A stretch of DNA of 64,000 nucleotides, taken from positions 8,437,021 through 8,501,020 of the forward strand of contig JAKSZT010053881.1 of the NCBI GenBank assembly GCA_026826555.1, in the 5' to 3' direction. The DNA is from Tolypeutes matacus (taxonomy: Eukaryota; Chordata; Mammalia; Cingulata; Chlamyphoridae). Shown in pieces: positions 47,061 to 59,330 of this stretch; positions within the stretch are counted from its first letter, which is position 1; every line of letters starts with the position of its first letter. The position numbers and the translations under genes are program-made. The notes below the pieces were generated by a model. The model saw only the letters and a program-made list of their open reading frames with translations, was not told where the DNA came from and did no database searches.

Positions 47061-47375
47061 TTTTTACTCCTTATTGTGTTACAGCATAGCAGACCTTCAA
47101 CAAATACTTATTAATTTACTTAGACTAATAGTTAATGTTTTTGAATGCATATACAATATATATATCTTTTTTATGATATACACTAGTACATTATCCTTAT
47201 AATGTACATCAGTATCCTTAAAAGATACCTTCCAAAATATGTTTAGTCAAATGGTTGAAAGCACTCAGCACTAATCTAAAAGAAAAAAATGTAAAAAACA
47301 CCTTGAAAAAACCTTAAAAAAACACTTTAATTTAGAAACAATGTTAGTTTATCACTATTATATAAGTAAATTAGG

Positions 47376-47750
47376 AAAGAGGATGTGGCTCAAGCAGCTG
47401 GGCTTCTGCCTACTTCAAGGGAGGTCCTGGGTTCAGTTCCTGGTACCTCCTAAAGAAGATGAGCAAGACAGTGAGCTGATGCAACAGGCTGGCTGTGACT
47501 TGACGAAACCAGGAAACACAGCGAGGAGACACGAGAGACACAACAAATAGGGAGTGGAGGTGGCTCAAGCGATTAGGCACTTCCCTCCCATGTTCTACAT
47601 GGGAGGCCCTGGGTTTGGTTCCCGGTAACTCCTAAAAAAGTAAAAAGAAGACAAGCAGACAGAGAGCACAAATGAAGGATGTGGGGGTGGGGGGTAGGGG
47701 GGGGGGGGTAGAAATAAATAAAATAAATAAATCTTTGAAAAAAAAAAAAC
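47376..47750 (+). mobile_element. Dimeric tRNA-derived SINE
   Basis: First head at the start ('gaggatgtggctcaagcagctggg'), second at about 47549-47630 ('gtggaggtggctcaagcgattagg', 'gggtttggttcccgg'), then a G-rich run and (AAAT)n. AAGTAAATTAGG flanks it at 47364-47375 and 47751-47762. Confidence 0.9.
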
Positions 47751-47947
47751 AAGTAAATTAGGCATACACTTACAAACTTTTAAAGAGTACCTCAAGGTTT
47801 AAACAAATTTTGAAAAAGTAAAAAAACAAAAATATAATCTTTTTAAAAATATTGAGGACTAAATGAACTTCTTAACAAAATTCAGAAGCTATAAAGGAAA
47901 AGACAGACAAGATTGACTACATAAAAATATAAAAATACTTATATTTC

Positions 47948-47977
47948 TCTCATGTTTTCTCTCTTTCTTTCTCTCTT

Positions 47978-48044
<67 letters not shown>

Positions 48045-48106
48045 CTCTCTCTCTCTCTCTCTCCCTCTCTTTCTCTGTTTCTCTCTTTTTTTCTCTTTCT
48101 CTCTCT
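47948..48106. repeat. CTTT/CT microsatellite
   Basis: Long run of (CTTT)n and (CT)n units. Open frames of Lys/Glu/Arg or Ser/Leu/Phe repeats across it are artefacts. Confidence 0.95.
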
Positions 48107-48205
48107 TTCTGTCCATACACATACAATTAAATCCACAGTATATAAAGAGCTCTGGAAAATCAATAAATAAAAGAAAACCCAACAGAAAAATGGGCAAAGA
48201 ATATG

Positions 48206-48998
48206 TGGTGGGAAGACTCTAAAATGGCTTCCAGTGATTCCCATCTCCTGTTATTCACACCCTTTGAATAATTCCTTAACTATAGGCAGGATTTGTGACT
48301 TCTTACAAATAGAATACAGAAAAGGTAATGAGCTGTCACTTCTGTGATTAGGTTACATAAGATTGTGACTTCTGTCTTGTTAGCAGACTCTGTTGCCTCT
48401 ATTGTTTGATGAAATGAGCTAGCATTTTGGAGAGGCCCACGTGGCAAGAAGTTGAGAGTGGCCACTGGCAAACAACCAGCAAGGAACTGAGACCCTCAGT
48501 CCCATTACCCCTACGGAACTGAATTCTGCAACAACCACATAAGCTTGGAAACAGATACTTCTTCAGTTGAGCTTTCAGATGAGACCTCAGCCTTGTGAGT
48601 AACCCTGAAGGACTGGACACAGCTAAGTGTACTCAGACCCTGACACACAGAGACTATCAGATAATAAATGTGTTTTTTTTGCTGTTGTTGTCGGGGGTTT
48701 TTTTATTTTTTTATTTTTTTTATTTTTTTGAGGTACTGGGGCCGGGGATTGGACCCAGCACCTCTTATATGGGAAGCTGGCACTCAACCACTGAGCCACA
48801 TCAGTTCCCCTGAGTTGGTTGTTTCACTTGTTTGTTGTTCCCTTTAGTTTTTAGGAGGCACCAGGAATCAAACCCAGGACCTTCCATGTGGGAAGCAGGT
48901 GCTCAATCAGTTGAGCCACATCTGCTCACGAATGTGTGTTGTTTTAAGCCACTAAATTTGTGGTAATTTGTCATGCAGCAATAGGTAAATAATACAGG
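48206..48998 (+). mobile_element. MaLR (MLT1-like) LTR with SINE insertion
   Basis: 'tggtgggaagactctaaaatgg', 'gttacataagattgtgacttctg', 'gagaggcccacgtggcaag' and 'gttttaagccactaaatttgtggtaatttgtcatgcagcaatagg' follow MLT1. The SINE block 48673-48930 interrupts it before the final 65 bases. Confidence 0.75.
48673..48930 (-). mobile_element. Two tRNA-derived SINE heads in tandem
   Basis: Minus strand heads at 48930-48850 and 48808-48730, each with a box-B-like segment. AATGTGTG-like flanks at 48665 and 48929 suggest one insertion event. Confidence 0.75.
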
Positions 48999-49629
48999 AT
49001 ATGATTAGGCAATTTTTAGAGGAAAAACACAAATTATCAACAAATATAGATATATATCTTAAATAATTAAACTTATTAGTGATTAGCAAAATAATAATAG
49101 AATCATTGCAATGAGAAATCAATTTGTGCCTGTCAGAGAGATAAAAATGTTAAAGATTGATAATTTCAAATGCAGGCAAGAGTACAGGGAAAAGAGTACT
49201 TTCATACAATATTGGAAACAGTGTAAATTGGTACAAATGTCTCTTTGGAGTGTACTTGGCTTCACCTTTCAAAAGTTTAAACATATAGACCTTAGACCCA
49301 GTTATTCCACTTCTAGGAAATTTATGCTACAGAAAGAATAGAAATATGTGTTCTGATATTCATTGTAGCATTGAGTATTGTAGCAAAATATTAGAAATGA
49401 TATAAATCTTCATCAGTGGGGGGAGGTGGTTGAATAAATTATGCCACATTCATACAATGGTAGTAAATAAAGGTAGATCTGTACAAACTAATTGGAAAAA
49501 ATCTATCTTTCATGAAATACTTGTGTTAAAAACAATGAAGACATAAAATATACAGAAAGATTTTCCACTGACAGCTAAGCTTTGAAATAATCTCTCTTTA
49601 AAATTGAAGCATCAAAATTCAGATTGTTC

Positions 49630-50790
49630 CAAATTTAAATGAATATTTTTAAGAGCAAAGAAAAGCAAAGACTCACTTAGCTGTAGACAAAGAGATTAAC
49701 CTTTTACAGCAGAACCTGTAGATAAACGGTTCAAAGTGAAAAACAGGGTATCAGAAGATGAAAGAAAAGTTAAAATAGAGAAAAGAATATTCCTATAAAT
49801 TGGGATCCTTAATTTCTCTCAAAACATGCAATTCTACCCCAAAAATGCTGTAAAATAGTTTCATCCTGAAAAAAAAATGGAAAAAAAATCAAATATAAAT
49901 TAATTTGTTGTAATTTAAGCTAAGATCCTTATCTCCAAGGCATGTCTACATCTTGAAGTACCAATCTACAACCATTGTCCATGTCCTAATATCATAATAA
50001 TGTTTATCACCAAAGGTTCTACCCTATTTTAATAATGAATTTTGGGGGGTTATTGTTGCAAGTAACATAGCCACTCAAAATAGTTAAGAAAAAAGAAAGG
50101 AAGAAAAAATGTTGGAGGAAGTTATTGTAAGACTATAGTGACATTTCAAGTAACTGATGAATAGAATAAGCCATTGAACTTCATGATAAACTGAACCTGG
50201 AAAGAGCTCAGAACAACATGCTCTATCTACTTCTTTCTCTTTGGAACTATATGTTCTCTCTTCTTTTTGTCTGTACATCAGTTTCATTCTTCTCTTTCTG
50301 TGGACCACTTTTTCTCTGTTTTTTTAGAATTTGGCAAGAGATTGTTATCTGAGTTCGGGTGCTAGCTAAGATTAATTAGCACTAACATCTCTGAATGTAA
50401 AATTCCACATTCCTAGAAAGAAATAATCTGATTGACTCAGCTTGGTATGTCTATTCTTCATCCAATCAACTTTATAGTATGTAAAGTCCCATAGACTAAC
50501 TATTACTGCAGGAGTCTTCTCCTGTGAGTGGGAAGGCAATACTCAGTTGAGGGGAGGGGTGGGTGGGATACAGTGTCATGGACTGGACAAAAACTCCCTA
50601 AATTGCCTAATATTCTCATGCTAAAATTCTGCCTGTGTTTCCAGGCTCACAATATTTCCATCTATATAACATTCCAAAACATACTAATTAACTGTCCATA
50701 ATTCAAATGCATGTACTCTCCAAAAAGTTAAGGAAAAAAGATTGAAAAACTAAGAAAGTTTTAAACATGGTGCATTTTTTACTTTTACAA
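49630..50790. other. Unannotated AT-rich segment
   Basis: No gene or repeat family was recognised. Confidence 0.4.
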
Positions 50791-50801
50791 ACAAATCAGT
50801 T

Positions 50802-51308
50802 TGGTAGGCTAAACAGCGGCCCCCAAAGATATCCACATCTTCATCCCTATATCCTGTGACTATGTTACCTTATATGGCCAAAGGAACTTTGCAGAAGTGA
50901 TTAAATTAAGGATCTTGAGATGGGGAGATTTTTCTGGGTTATCTGAGTGGGCCCTAAATATAATCATAAGAGTCCTTTTAAAAGGAAAACAGAGGGAGAT
51001 TTTACTACACAGAGAAGATGATGTGATGCTAGAAGTACAGATTAGAGTGATATAGTTGGAGATGGAGGAAGGGGCCACAAGTCAAGGAATACAGGAGACA
51101 CTAGAAACTGAAAGAGGCAAAGAAGCAGATTATGCCCCTGGAGTCTCCCAAAGTAACTACCCCTACCAACATCTTGATTTTGGCCCAATGAAACTGATCT
51201 TGGCATTCTGACCTCTAGAACTACAAAACTGTAAGAGAATAAAGTTTTGTTCATTTAGGCCACCATGTTTGTGGTAATTTGTTACAGCAGCCATAGAAAA
51301 CTAATACA
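50802..51308 (+). mobile_element. MaLR (MLT1-like) solo LTR
   Basis: 'taggctaaacagcggcccccaaagatatcc', 'ttaaattaaggatcttgagatggggaga', 'gaaggggccacaagtcaaggaa' and 'ggtaatttgttacagcagccatagaaaactaatac' cover the MLT1 consensus from start to end. TG and CA ends are present, and the target duplication has been lost. Confidence 0.85.
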
Positions 51309-51450
51309 ATGAGCATGTAAAATTCATTGCTTTGGAACTTTATGGCTTATGTGCCATAAGTGCTTGAATCAAAATCGGTACCAATAATATATGGTTTTCT
51401 TTCCTTTCCCACAAGATAGCCTTTGTTTTGAGGAAATGTAATATATGTGT

Positions 51451-51639
51451 TTTTTTTTTTTTTTTTTTTAAAGATTTTATTTATTTATTAATTTATCCCC
51501 CCCCTTGCTGCTTGTGCTCGCTGGGTCAACCAACCACGCCGTGCGGGCGGGCCTGCCCTCACCAGGAGGCCCCGGGAACCGAACCGGGGCCTCCCATATG
51601 GTAAACGGGAGCCCCACTGATTGAGCCACAGCCGCTTCC
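51451..51639 (-). mobile_element. tRNA-derived SINE, young
   Basis: Reverse copy of the 25019-type SINE with a T-rich left end. TATATGTGTT occurs on both sides (about 51444-51453 and 51641-51650). Confidence 0.92.
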
Positions 51640-51779
51640 CTATATGTGTTCTTTATTTTGCAAGTTATTACATTTTTTGTACATGAACTATTAGTTGGAA
51701 ATAGGCTTTGCTATACATTTTCTTGCCTAATCTCCCTATGAGCACAGTTAACATTTAACATCAGTTAACAGTTTAACTG

Positions 51780-52330
51780 TGTTATTCATTTGGTTAACAA
51801 ATATTTATGGAATACCAACTCTGTTGTGTGTATCAAGTTGAAATATAATTATTGAAAGGCAGACACAGTCCATACCTTCAAGGAGCTTATAGTTTGGCAA
51901 GGAAGAAGGACAATTTAACCAACGATTAAAATAAAGTGTTATGAGTTCTATGATTTCGAGCTGTACAAGGTATTATGAAAGTGCATAGTGGGGCAACACA
52001 TCTAGCCTAGTACAGATGATACAGGGCTGGACCCGGTGAAGACATAGTATCTAATTTCAGGAAGCTCACAGTTTAGTGGAGATCCAGGCCATGTACACTA
52101 AAAACCACAACCCAATGTAATAAGAGCCATGAATGTTGGCTGTACATGGTGCAGTACAGAAGAAAGAGGCCCTGACCAGATCTGTGTTGGGGTGAGGGTA
52201 TTAAAAAGTCTTGATCTTCGATTTGAGTCTTGAAGAAACGTAGACCTTAGCTAGGTGAACAAGAGAGGAGAGGACACCCCATGCAGAAGGAGTGCTATGG
52301 CATTGCAGGGCATGCCCAAAAGCTGTAGCG
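51780..52330 (-). mobile_element. L2 LINE fragment
   Basis: 'ggttaacaaatatttatggaataccaactctg', 'caaggagcttatagtttgg' and 'ttgagtcttgaagaaacgtag' with 'gtgctatggcattgcagggcatg' resemble reverse L2. Confidence 0.6.
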
Positions 52331-52339
52331 TCCAATATG

Positions 52340-53150
52340 CAGACATCAGCCATATGCGGATTGTTTTATCATAAAGATTTTGTCATGAATCTTTTCAAAC
52401 ATAGAACAAAGTTGAAAGAATATTATAGTGAACACCCATATACTGTTTGCCAGATTCTACCATTAACATTTCTGTGCTTATTTTATCAAAATAAAATGGA
52501 TTTTCTTTTAATTCATATTAAATAACATAGATATAGCATCATCTTCATTTATCAAATTCAGTAGAGTTTTCCAAATACTATAAAAGTATGTGCTATTCAG
52601 GATATTTTAGATTATAATTAATTACTATTTTTTCTAGCTTTTGCCAAATTTGGATTCCCACTGGAATCAGAGGAGGTTATATGGATATACATTTTTGATA
52701 AGCCTTCAGATAAAGAAATTAAGGGTATATTTGTGGAATCAATAAATGAAGGAAAATACTATTACAGAAAAATATAATCCGTAGAATATAAAATGACTTA
52801 ATCTGTTGTATTGTTTTTCTTTGCAACTGTAAAAAGATTTATGCTGATTAGGAATATTGGGTTTGTGGTTTAAATTACATTTGGCAGTCTAAATTCCCCC
52901 ATTCAACTGATAATTGGATTTCCCGTTTCTAGATTTTTATGAAGGTTATACTGATTTTTTAGTTTTACACACTGCTTATGGTAATTTAATTATGCTAGTA
53001 AAAATCTCTCATGAATATGTATTATAAATATGAAGAAAATGGAAAGATATGCTGAGAAATAATCTCTCTCTTATAAAGAGTGTTTTGCTAATGTATATTC
53101 CAGTTGAAAAGGCTTTAGAAAAGAAGCATTTTTGGAAATGTAAGAGATCT
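52340..53150. other. Unannotated AT-rich segment
   Basis: No gene or repeat was recognised. Confidence 0.4.
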
Positions 53151-53164
53151 CGTTTGGAACCATG

Positions 53165-53345
53165 CTTAGTTCAGTTTTTCCAAATTTCAGCGTGCATAAG
53201 GATTACCTGGCGAGATTACAATAATGCAGATATGGTTTGATCCTCAAAATTCTAATTGTAGGCCTGGGATGGGGCCCCAGAATCTGCATTTCTGACTAAA
53301 GATACAGAAAGTGCAAGAGCACACTTTCAAAGACACTATGAGGCA
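53165..53345 (+). mobile_element. MER5-type hAT MITE
   Basis: 'cgtgcataaggattacctggcgag', 'taggcctgggatggggccccagaatctgcatttctga' follow the MER5 consensus. Confidence 0.65.
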
Positions 53346-54089
53346 GTACCCATACTGTGGCACTCATGTTTGAGCTTTTCTTAGTAATTTCCAAAGTCCA
53401 TTTGGACAATATATTAGCAATCATTTATTGAACACTAAATTATATGTTAATGTTATTATGGTGTTATGTTATTTGAACTAATTCCCTTGCTGAAAACAAT
53501 TAAAAATGCTGGATGAGAAATTTTAAATATATATCTTTTTAAAAGCATCTTACCTTTGGTAAGAAATTATCAGGCTAAAGTCTAAGAGAAGGCAGTTTCC
53601 GAGAACTAAAATTACTTTTTCCCTGATGGTATTTGTTGAAAAGAGGGATATTGAGGGGGTAGTTTCCATACTTTTGGTCTTATGGGACACCCAAGAGAGA
53701 ATCTTAAAGGAAATCTCCCCCAAGAGATCTGGGACCCAAAAGGGATAGATCTCAGGTAAGATGATCTAGAAGTAACTACCCCCAACAACCCTCACTCCCA
53801 AGGTAAGGCAAAGAAAATTGCTTTGTTTCTGAGGAGTTGAAGAAGAGAAGAGGACCCTTCTGTGAGAAGTTGCAACACAAACTGGTATTTGTGCTATTTT
53901 CAGCCCCAATTTATACCACCTAGGTGGTACAAAACAATCTCAAGCCATGAATTTAGCTTTGAGTATTCCAGGACTAGCAAGTACTCTAGATACCAGGCAA
54001 ATATAAATGTAAGTTCTTTTTGGAGGAGTAGTCCTTCATCCTAGATATCAAAAAGTCTTATAAATAATTTTCTGAGGAAAGTGAGTATG

Positions 54090-54830
54090 ATAAATTGCAG
54101 CAATGGCCCTAGTCCTTCACACCTCCTCATAGTCATGTTTTTTTGCCATGTAACTTTGCATTACACTCCCATTGTGGGCAGGGTGACATAAACCTCCCAT
54201 TGATATTGGGCTCAATCATGTGATTGGCATTTATCAATGGGAGGTGTATTAGTCAGGGTTCTCTCGGGAAACAGAATCAACAGGAGATATCTGTCAATAA
54301 TATGAGATTTTAAAAGAGTCTCTCATGCGACCGTGGGGATGCACAAGTCCAGGTTCTGCAGGCAGGCTGCAAACCAGGGGCTCCGATGAAAGTCCGACGA
54401 AAGGTCCTTGATGTGTTTCTGGGAGAAGTTGGCTGTCCAACGACTAGCTGGGAAATTTTCTCTGAATGCTGAAATCACTTCCCTTTTAAAGCATTCAACT
54501 GATTGGATAAAAGCGTCACCCATTGCTGATGCAATCTCCCTCATTGATGCAGATGTAATCAGCTATCCATACAGTAATCTCACTGGTGATCGAAGTCCAT
54601 AAATGCTCTTGTGTTACAATTAGCCCAGTGCTTGCTGGACCATACACCTGGACACAATTACCTGGCTGAGTTGACATATTAGCCTAACCATCACAAGAGG
54701 TTTCCAGATCTTATTCAAGCAAAGGCTTGAAATGGGCTTGCTTATAGAAGCTTGCTATTTGCAACTTTGCCAATGTCATGAAAGTATGCCCAGGCTAGCC
54801 TGCTAGCAGATCTCTAAAAAAATTAAGATG
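54090..54830 (+). mobile_element. MaLR-like LTR split by another LTR
   Basis: 54090-54244 and 54696-54830 together resemble the sequence at 59080-59330 ('cagcaatgg.cct', 'gccatgtaactttgca', 'aggcttgaaa.gg.ttg', 'gcccag.ctagcctg'), so both are copies of one family. Confidence 0.5.
54245..54695 (-). mobile_element. Solo LTR inserted in an older LTR
   Basis: The plus strand begins TGTATTAGTCAGGGTTCTC and ends ACCATCACA. The flanks GGAGG and AGAGG share four of five bases as target duplication. Length 451 bp, no internal genes. Confidence 0.65.
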
Positions 54831-54976
54831 GGCCCCAAAGAAGTCACAAGGGAGAATAAGGAATATCTTGAGGTAAATGAAAGTGAAAATCCAACATATC
54901 AAAACTTATGGAGTTTTCAGAGGCAGTGCTGAGAGGGAAACTTATAGCTGTAAATGCTTACATTAAAAATAAAAGA

Positions 54977-55332
54977 GGGGAGCAGATGTGGCTCAAGTAG
55001 CTGAGTGCCTGCTTCCCACATGGGAGGTCCTGGGTTCAGTTCCTGGTGCTACCTAGAAAAAAACAAACAAACAAAAAAGCCAAAACAACCAGCAAAACAA
55101 ACAAGCACAAAAAAACCAACACAGGGGAGACAATGTGGCTCGTGGTTGAGTGGTGGCTTCAAACATATGAGGTCGTGGGTTCAATCCCTGGCCCCCCTGG
55201 TACCTAAAATAATAATAATAATGAAAGAAAGGGGAGTGGGTGTAGCTCAGAGGTTGAGTGCCTGCTTCCCATGTATGAGGACCTTGGTTCAACCCCCAGT
55301 ACCTTCTAAAAAAGAAAAATAAATAAATAAAA
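54977..55332 (+). mobile_element. Three tRNA-derived SINE heads in a row
   Basis: Heads start at 54977, 55124 and 55231, each with box A- and box B-like text ('gggttcagttcctgg', 'gggttcaatccctgg', 'ggttcaacccccag') and its own A-rich tail. The three differ from each other, so they look like successive insertions into the preceding tail or an unusual trimer. Confidence 0.85.
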
Positions 55333-56340
55333 GACAGACCTCAAACCAGAGATCTAGCCTCATAACTGGAGAATCTAGAGAAAAGAATTGCAAACTAAAC
55401 TCAAAGCAAGTAGAAGGGAGGAAATAACAAAGGTTAGAGTGAAGATAAATAAAATCGAGAATCAAAAATAGAATCAATGAAGCCAAAAGTTGGTTCTTTG
55501 AAAAGTTCAACAAAATTAAGAAACCTTTAGCTAGACTGACAGAAAAAAGAAAGAGGATGCAAATAACTAAAATCAGAAACGACAGGGTGGACATTACTAC
55601 TGACCCTACAGAAATAAAAAAAAGGATTATAAGAGAACATTATGAACAACTGTATGCCAACAAGCTAGATACCTAGATGAAATGGAAAAATTCCTTGGAA
55701 CATACAAACTATCTATATTGATTCAAGAAGAAATATAAGATCTCAACAGATCAATGACATGTAAAGAGATTGAATTAGTAATAAAAATCTCCTAACAAAA
55801 AGCCCAGGACTAGATGGCTTCACAGGTGAATTTCACCAAACATTCCAAGAAGAAATAACACCAATCCTGCTCAAACTCCTCCAAAAAATTGAAGAGGAGG
55901 GAACACTTTCTAACTCATTCTATTAGGCCAACATCACCCTAATACAAAATCCAGAAAAAGATATCATAAAAAAAGAAAATCACAGACTAATATCTTTTGT
56001 GAATATGGATGCAAAAATCCTCAACCAAATAATAGCAAACCAAATCTAAGAGCACAGTAAAAGAATTATACACCCTGATCAAGTAGGATTTATCCCAGGT
56101 ATGCAAGGGTGAGTCAACATAAGAAAATCAATTAATATGAAACACCACATTAACAAAATGAAGGAACAAACATATGATCATCTCAACTGATGCAGCAAAC
56201 AGTCTAGGGAAAACAGGAAGACCATGTGCAAAAGAATGAAGGTGGACTCCTGCTTCACACAATATACAAAAATTAACTCAAAATGCATGAAAGACCTAAA
56301 TATAAACCAAAGTTATAAAGCTCCTAGAAGAAAACATGGG

Positions 56341-56890
56341 GAGGGGGGTGGATGTGGCTCAAATGGTTAGGTGTCCATCTTCCATATAGAGGGACCTGGG
56401 TTTGATCCCTGGGACCTCCTGGTAAAAATGAAGAAAAATATATAAGGCCTGCGGGCCACCAGGCCCTGTGCATGGGTGTGCCGTCAGGCCCTGCAAGCGG
56501 GTGCGCTGCCAGGCCCTGTGAATGGGTGAGCCCCCCAGGCCCCATGTGCAGGTGTGCCACCAGGTCCCACCGAGGCATGCAGCAAGATGATGATGTAACA
56601 GGAGGGTGACGCGGGGGACAGCCAAGACAGGACGCGCTGAAAAACCAGGAATTAAGGTGGCAGTGGCAGTAGGACGCTTCTCTCCCACATCAGAGGTTCC
56701 CAGGATCAAATCCCGGTGAAGACAGGAGGAGAAGGATGAGAAGAGAAGGCAGGAAACTGACACAGAAAGTTGCCCAGTGAATGGACATAAAAACAGCAAA
56801 AATGGTGTGTGTGTGTGTGTGTAAAAATGGATAAAAGTAAAAAATAAATAAATCTTTGGGAAAAAAAGAGATTTATTAAAAAAAAAAAAA
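56341..56890 (+). mobile_element. Dimeric SINE with tandem-repeat linker
   Basis: First head at start, second at about 56650-56725 ('ggatcaaatcccggtgaag'). The linker 56450-56570 has four to five degenerate units of about 29 bases with 'ccaggccctgtgcatgggtg' wording. Flanks AAGAAAACATGGG (56328-56340) and AAGAAAACATAGGG (56891-56904) are the target duplication. Confidence 0.9.
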
Positions 56891-57629
56891 AAGAAAACAT
56901 AGGGCTGCATCTTCAGGATCTTGTGTTAGGTAATGCTTTCTTAGACTTTACACCAAAAGCATGAAAAATAAAAGAAAAAAAAATAGATAAATGGAACTTA
57001 ATCAAAATTAAACTTTTGTCCATCAAAGGACTTAATCATGAAAGTAAAAAGGCAACTTACAGAATGGGAAAAAATATTTGGAAACCACATATCTGAGAAG
57101 GATTTAATAACCAGAGTGATAAATCCACTCAACAATAAAAAGACAAGCAACCCAATTTTAAAAATGGACAAAAGACTTGCATAGACATTTCTCCAAAGAA
57201 GATATACAAATGGCCAAAAAGTGCATGAAAAGATGCTTAATATTATTAGCCATTAGAGAAATGTAAATCAAAACCACAATGAGGTAGTATTTTACACCCA
57301 CTAGAATGGTTACTATTAAAAAAACACACACACAAAAAATAACAAGTGTTGAAGAAGATGTGGAGAAATAGGAACACACATTCATTGTTAGTGAGAATGC
57401 AAAATGGTGCCTCTGTGAAAGACAACTGAACATTTATTCAGGAAGTTAAAAGTAGAATTATCATATGACCTGATAATCCCACTACTAGGTATATACCCAA
57501 AATAATTGAAAGCAGGGACTTGAACAGACATTTGCACACTGTTGCTTATAGCAGCATTGTTCACAATTCCTAAAAGATAGAAGCAACCCAAGAGTCATCA
57601 ACTAATGAATGGATAAATAAAATGTGGTA

Positions 57630-57815
57630 GGGAAGCGGCTGTGGCTCAATCAGTAGGGCTCCCGTTTACCATATGGGAGGCCCCGGGTTCGGTTCCCAGG
57701 GCCTCCTGGTGAAGGCAAGCCCTCCCGCACGGTGTGGTTAGCTGACCCAGCGAGCACAAGCAGCAAGGGGGGGATAAATGAATAAATAAATAAAATCTTA
57801 AAAAAAAAAAAAAAA
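57630..57815 (+). mobile_element. tRNA-derived SINE, young
   Basis: Same subfamily as 25019-25205. It is inserted in L1 next to a (TA)n(CA)n run at 57818-57862 that probably grew from its tail. Confidence 0.92.
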
Positions 57816-57817
<2 letters not shown>

Positions 57818-57861
<44 letters not shown>

Positions 57862-57862
57862 A
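57818..57862. repeat. (TA)n(CA)n microsatellite
   Basis: About fifteen TA units followed by CA units between the SINE tail and L1. Confidence 0.9.
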
Positions 57863-58468
57863 TGGAATATTATTCAGCCATAAAAAGAAATGAAGCTCTG
57901 ATCCTGACGAAAGCATGGATGAACCATGAAGACATCATGTTTAGTGAAATAAGCCAGACACAAAAGGAAAAATATTGTATGATCTCATGCTAAGAAATAA
58001 TTAAAATAAGCAAATGCATAGAATTAGGAACTAGAATACAGGGAGAATATTCTCAAGAGGGTGGAAATGGACAGTTAATGCTTAATTGGTATGGAGTTTC
58101 CATTTGGGATGATGAAAAATTTTGGTAATAGATGGTAGTGATGGTAGTACAACATCATGAAGGTAATTAACAGCACTGAATTATATACTTAAATGTGATT
58201 AAAAGGGAAAAGTTTAGGTTGTATATATGTTACTCGAAAAAAAATTTTTTAAAACTCGTGGGACAATGCCAACACAGACACTGAACTCTAATATAAACTA
58301 TGGAGTGTAGTTAATAGTATAATGATGGTAATATTGTTTCATCAGTTGTAACAAAGCTGCCACACCAACGGAAAATTCTTAAAATTAGGGATAACTATAC
58401 TTGTGAATGGGGTATATGGGAACTGTGGCTTTCTGCATGATTTTTCTAGTAAACAAACAACTTCTCTA

Positions 58469-58499
<31 letters not shown>

Positions 58500-58502
<3 letters not shown>

Positions 58503-59075
58503 TGTTTTAAATGGGGGGAAAATGACCTCTGGGCCCTTAACTTCTATTGGCAGATAGTAGCTTAAGAAAGTAGCTCAAAGGGCCTATTTTCCAATGCCTT
58601 CTTCAGAGATGGCCAAGGAGGCTGAAGGAAAATCAGAGACATATCAGAAGAGAAATATTGACTAGAAAGCCTCTTCCAGGGACCCAAACCAGGACTAGTC
58701 AAGGAACATTCTTCACCCCCAGAATAAGGGGACCTGGTAACATTTTCCTAGCAGGATTTTAAAACTGCTATGAACCAGTGACTGCTATCTAGCTTTCTTT
58801 ATCCCCAATTTGGGTGGGAGTCTTTGCTGCAATTATCTTGGTCCTGTTCAATATTGTCGGGTGTGTAGAAAGCAGATAACTTGTCTTTAGCTCATAGGAC
58901 CCCAAATTAAGAGGAGCTGTACCTGGATCTGATGTAAATCATGAGATCCTGGACTTTGAACTTGATGCTGTGACTGGGTAAGAAGTCTGGGGTCCTGGGA
59001 TGGGTGTAGGCATATTTTGCACATGAGGAAGAACAAGAATAGTTTTGGTCATGAGAGCAGACTATGGCAGGTTGC
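58500..59075. other. Unannotated segment
   Basis: Begins with an (AT)n run at 58486-58503. No gene was recognised. Confidence 0.4.
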
Positions 59076-59079
59076 AGCA

Positions 59080-59330
59080 ATGGTCCTAATTTTTTACCTC
59101 TCCCTCTGTCTATACCTTTTGCCAAGTAACTTTGCAGTGTCCTTCCATCAGGGACAGAGTGACCCTTGACAGTAAGCTTGACCATGTATTGTGCAGTGGC
59201 CAAAAGGATGTTACCAGACACGATAAAATCAGAGGCTTGAAACGGATTTGTTCACTGGAACTTGCTCTCTTGCACCTCAGTCATTGTTGCCAGAAAACGC
59301 CCAGACTAGCCTGATAGTCCTGAAAATGAG
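59080..59330 (+). mobile_element. MaLR-like LTR fragment
   Basis: Alignable by eye to 54090-54830: 'gttgcagcaatggtcctaa', 'gccaagtaactttgcagt', 'agaggcttgaaacggatttg', 'cgcccagactagcctga'. Confidence 0.5.

Larger units (their letters stand above)
47870..49620 (+). mobile_element. L1 LINE 3' fragment, split by an LTR
   Basis: 47870-48205 has ORF2 text ('taaagagctctggaaaatcaataa', 'aaacccaacagaaaaatgggcaaag'). It resumes at 48999-49620 with 'gtaaattggtacaaatgtctc' and 'ccagttattccacttctagg'. The break is an LTR with ATATG on both sides (48201-48205 and 48999-49003). Confidence 0.75.
54835..58485 (+). mobile_element. L1 LINE: ORF2 second half and 3' UTR
   Basis: From 'aacatatcaaaacttatggag' (54895) through 'gaagccaaaagttggttctttgaaaag', 'gatcaagtaggatttatcccagg', 'atgtaaatcaaaaccacaatg' and 'ccactactaggtatatacccaa' to a 3' UTR ending in 'aaacaaacaacttctct' and poly-A. 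Insertions at 54977-55332, 56341-56890 and 57630-57815 split it. Frames are broken throughout. Confidence 0.88.

Noticed and set aside
47889..48244. Charged Arg/Glu/Lys repeat frames
   Set aside because: Translation of a CTTT microsatellite.
56359..56910. 183-codon minus-strand open frame
   Set aside because: It lies wholly within a dimeric SINE and its linker, with a low-complexity product.
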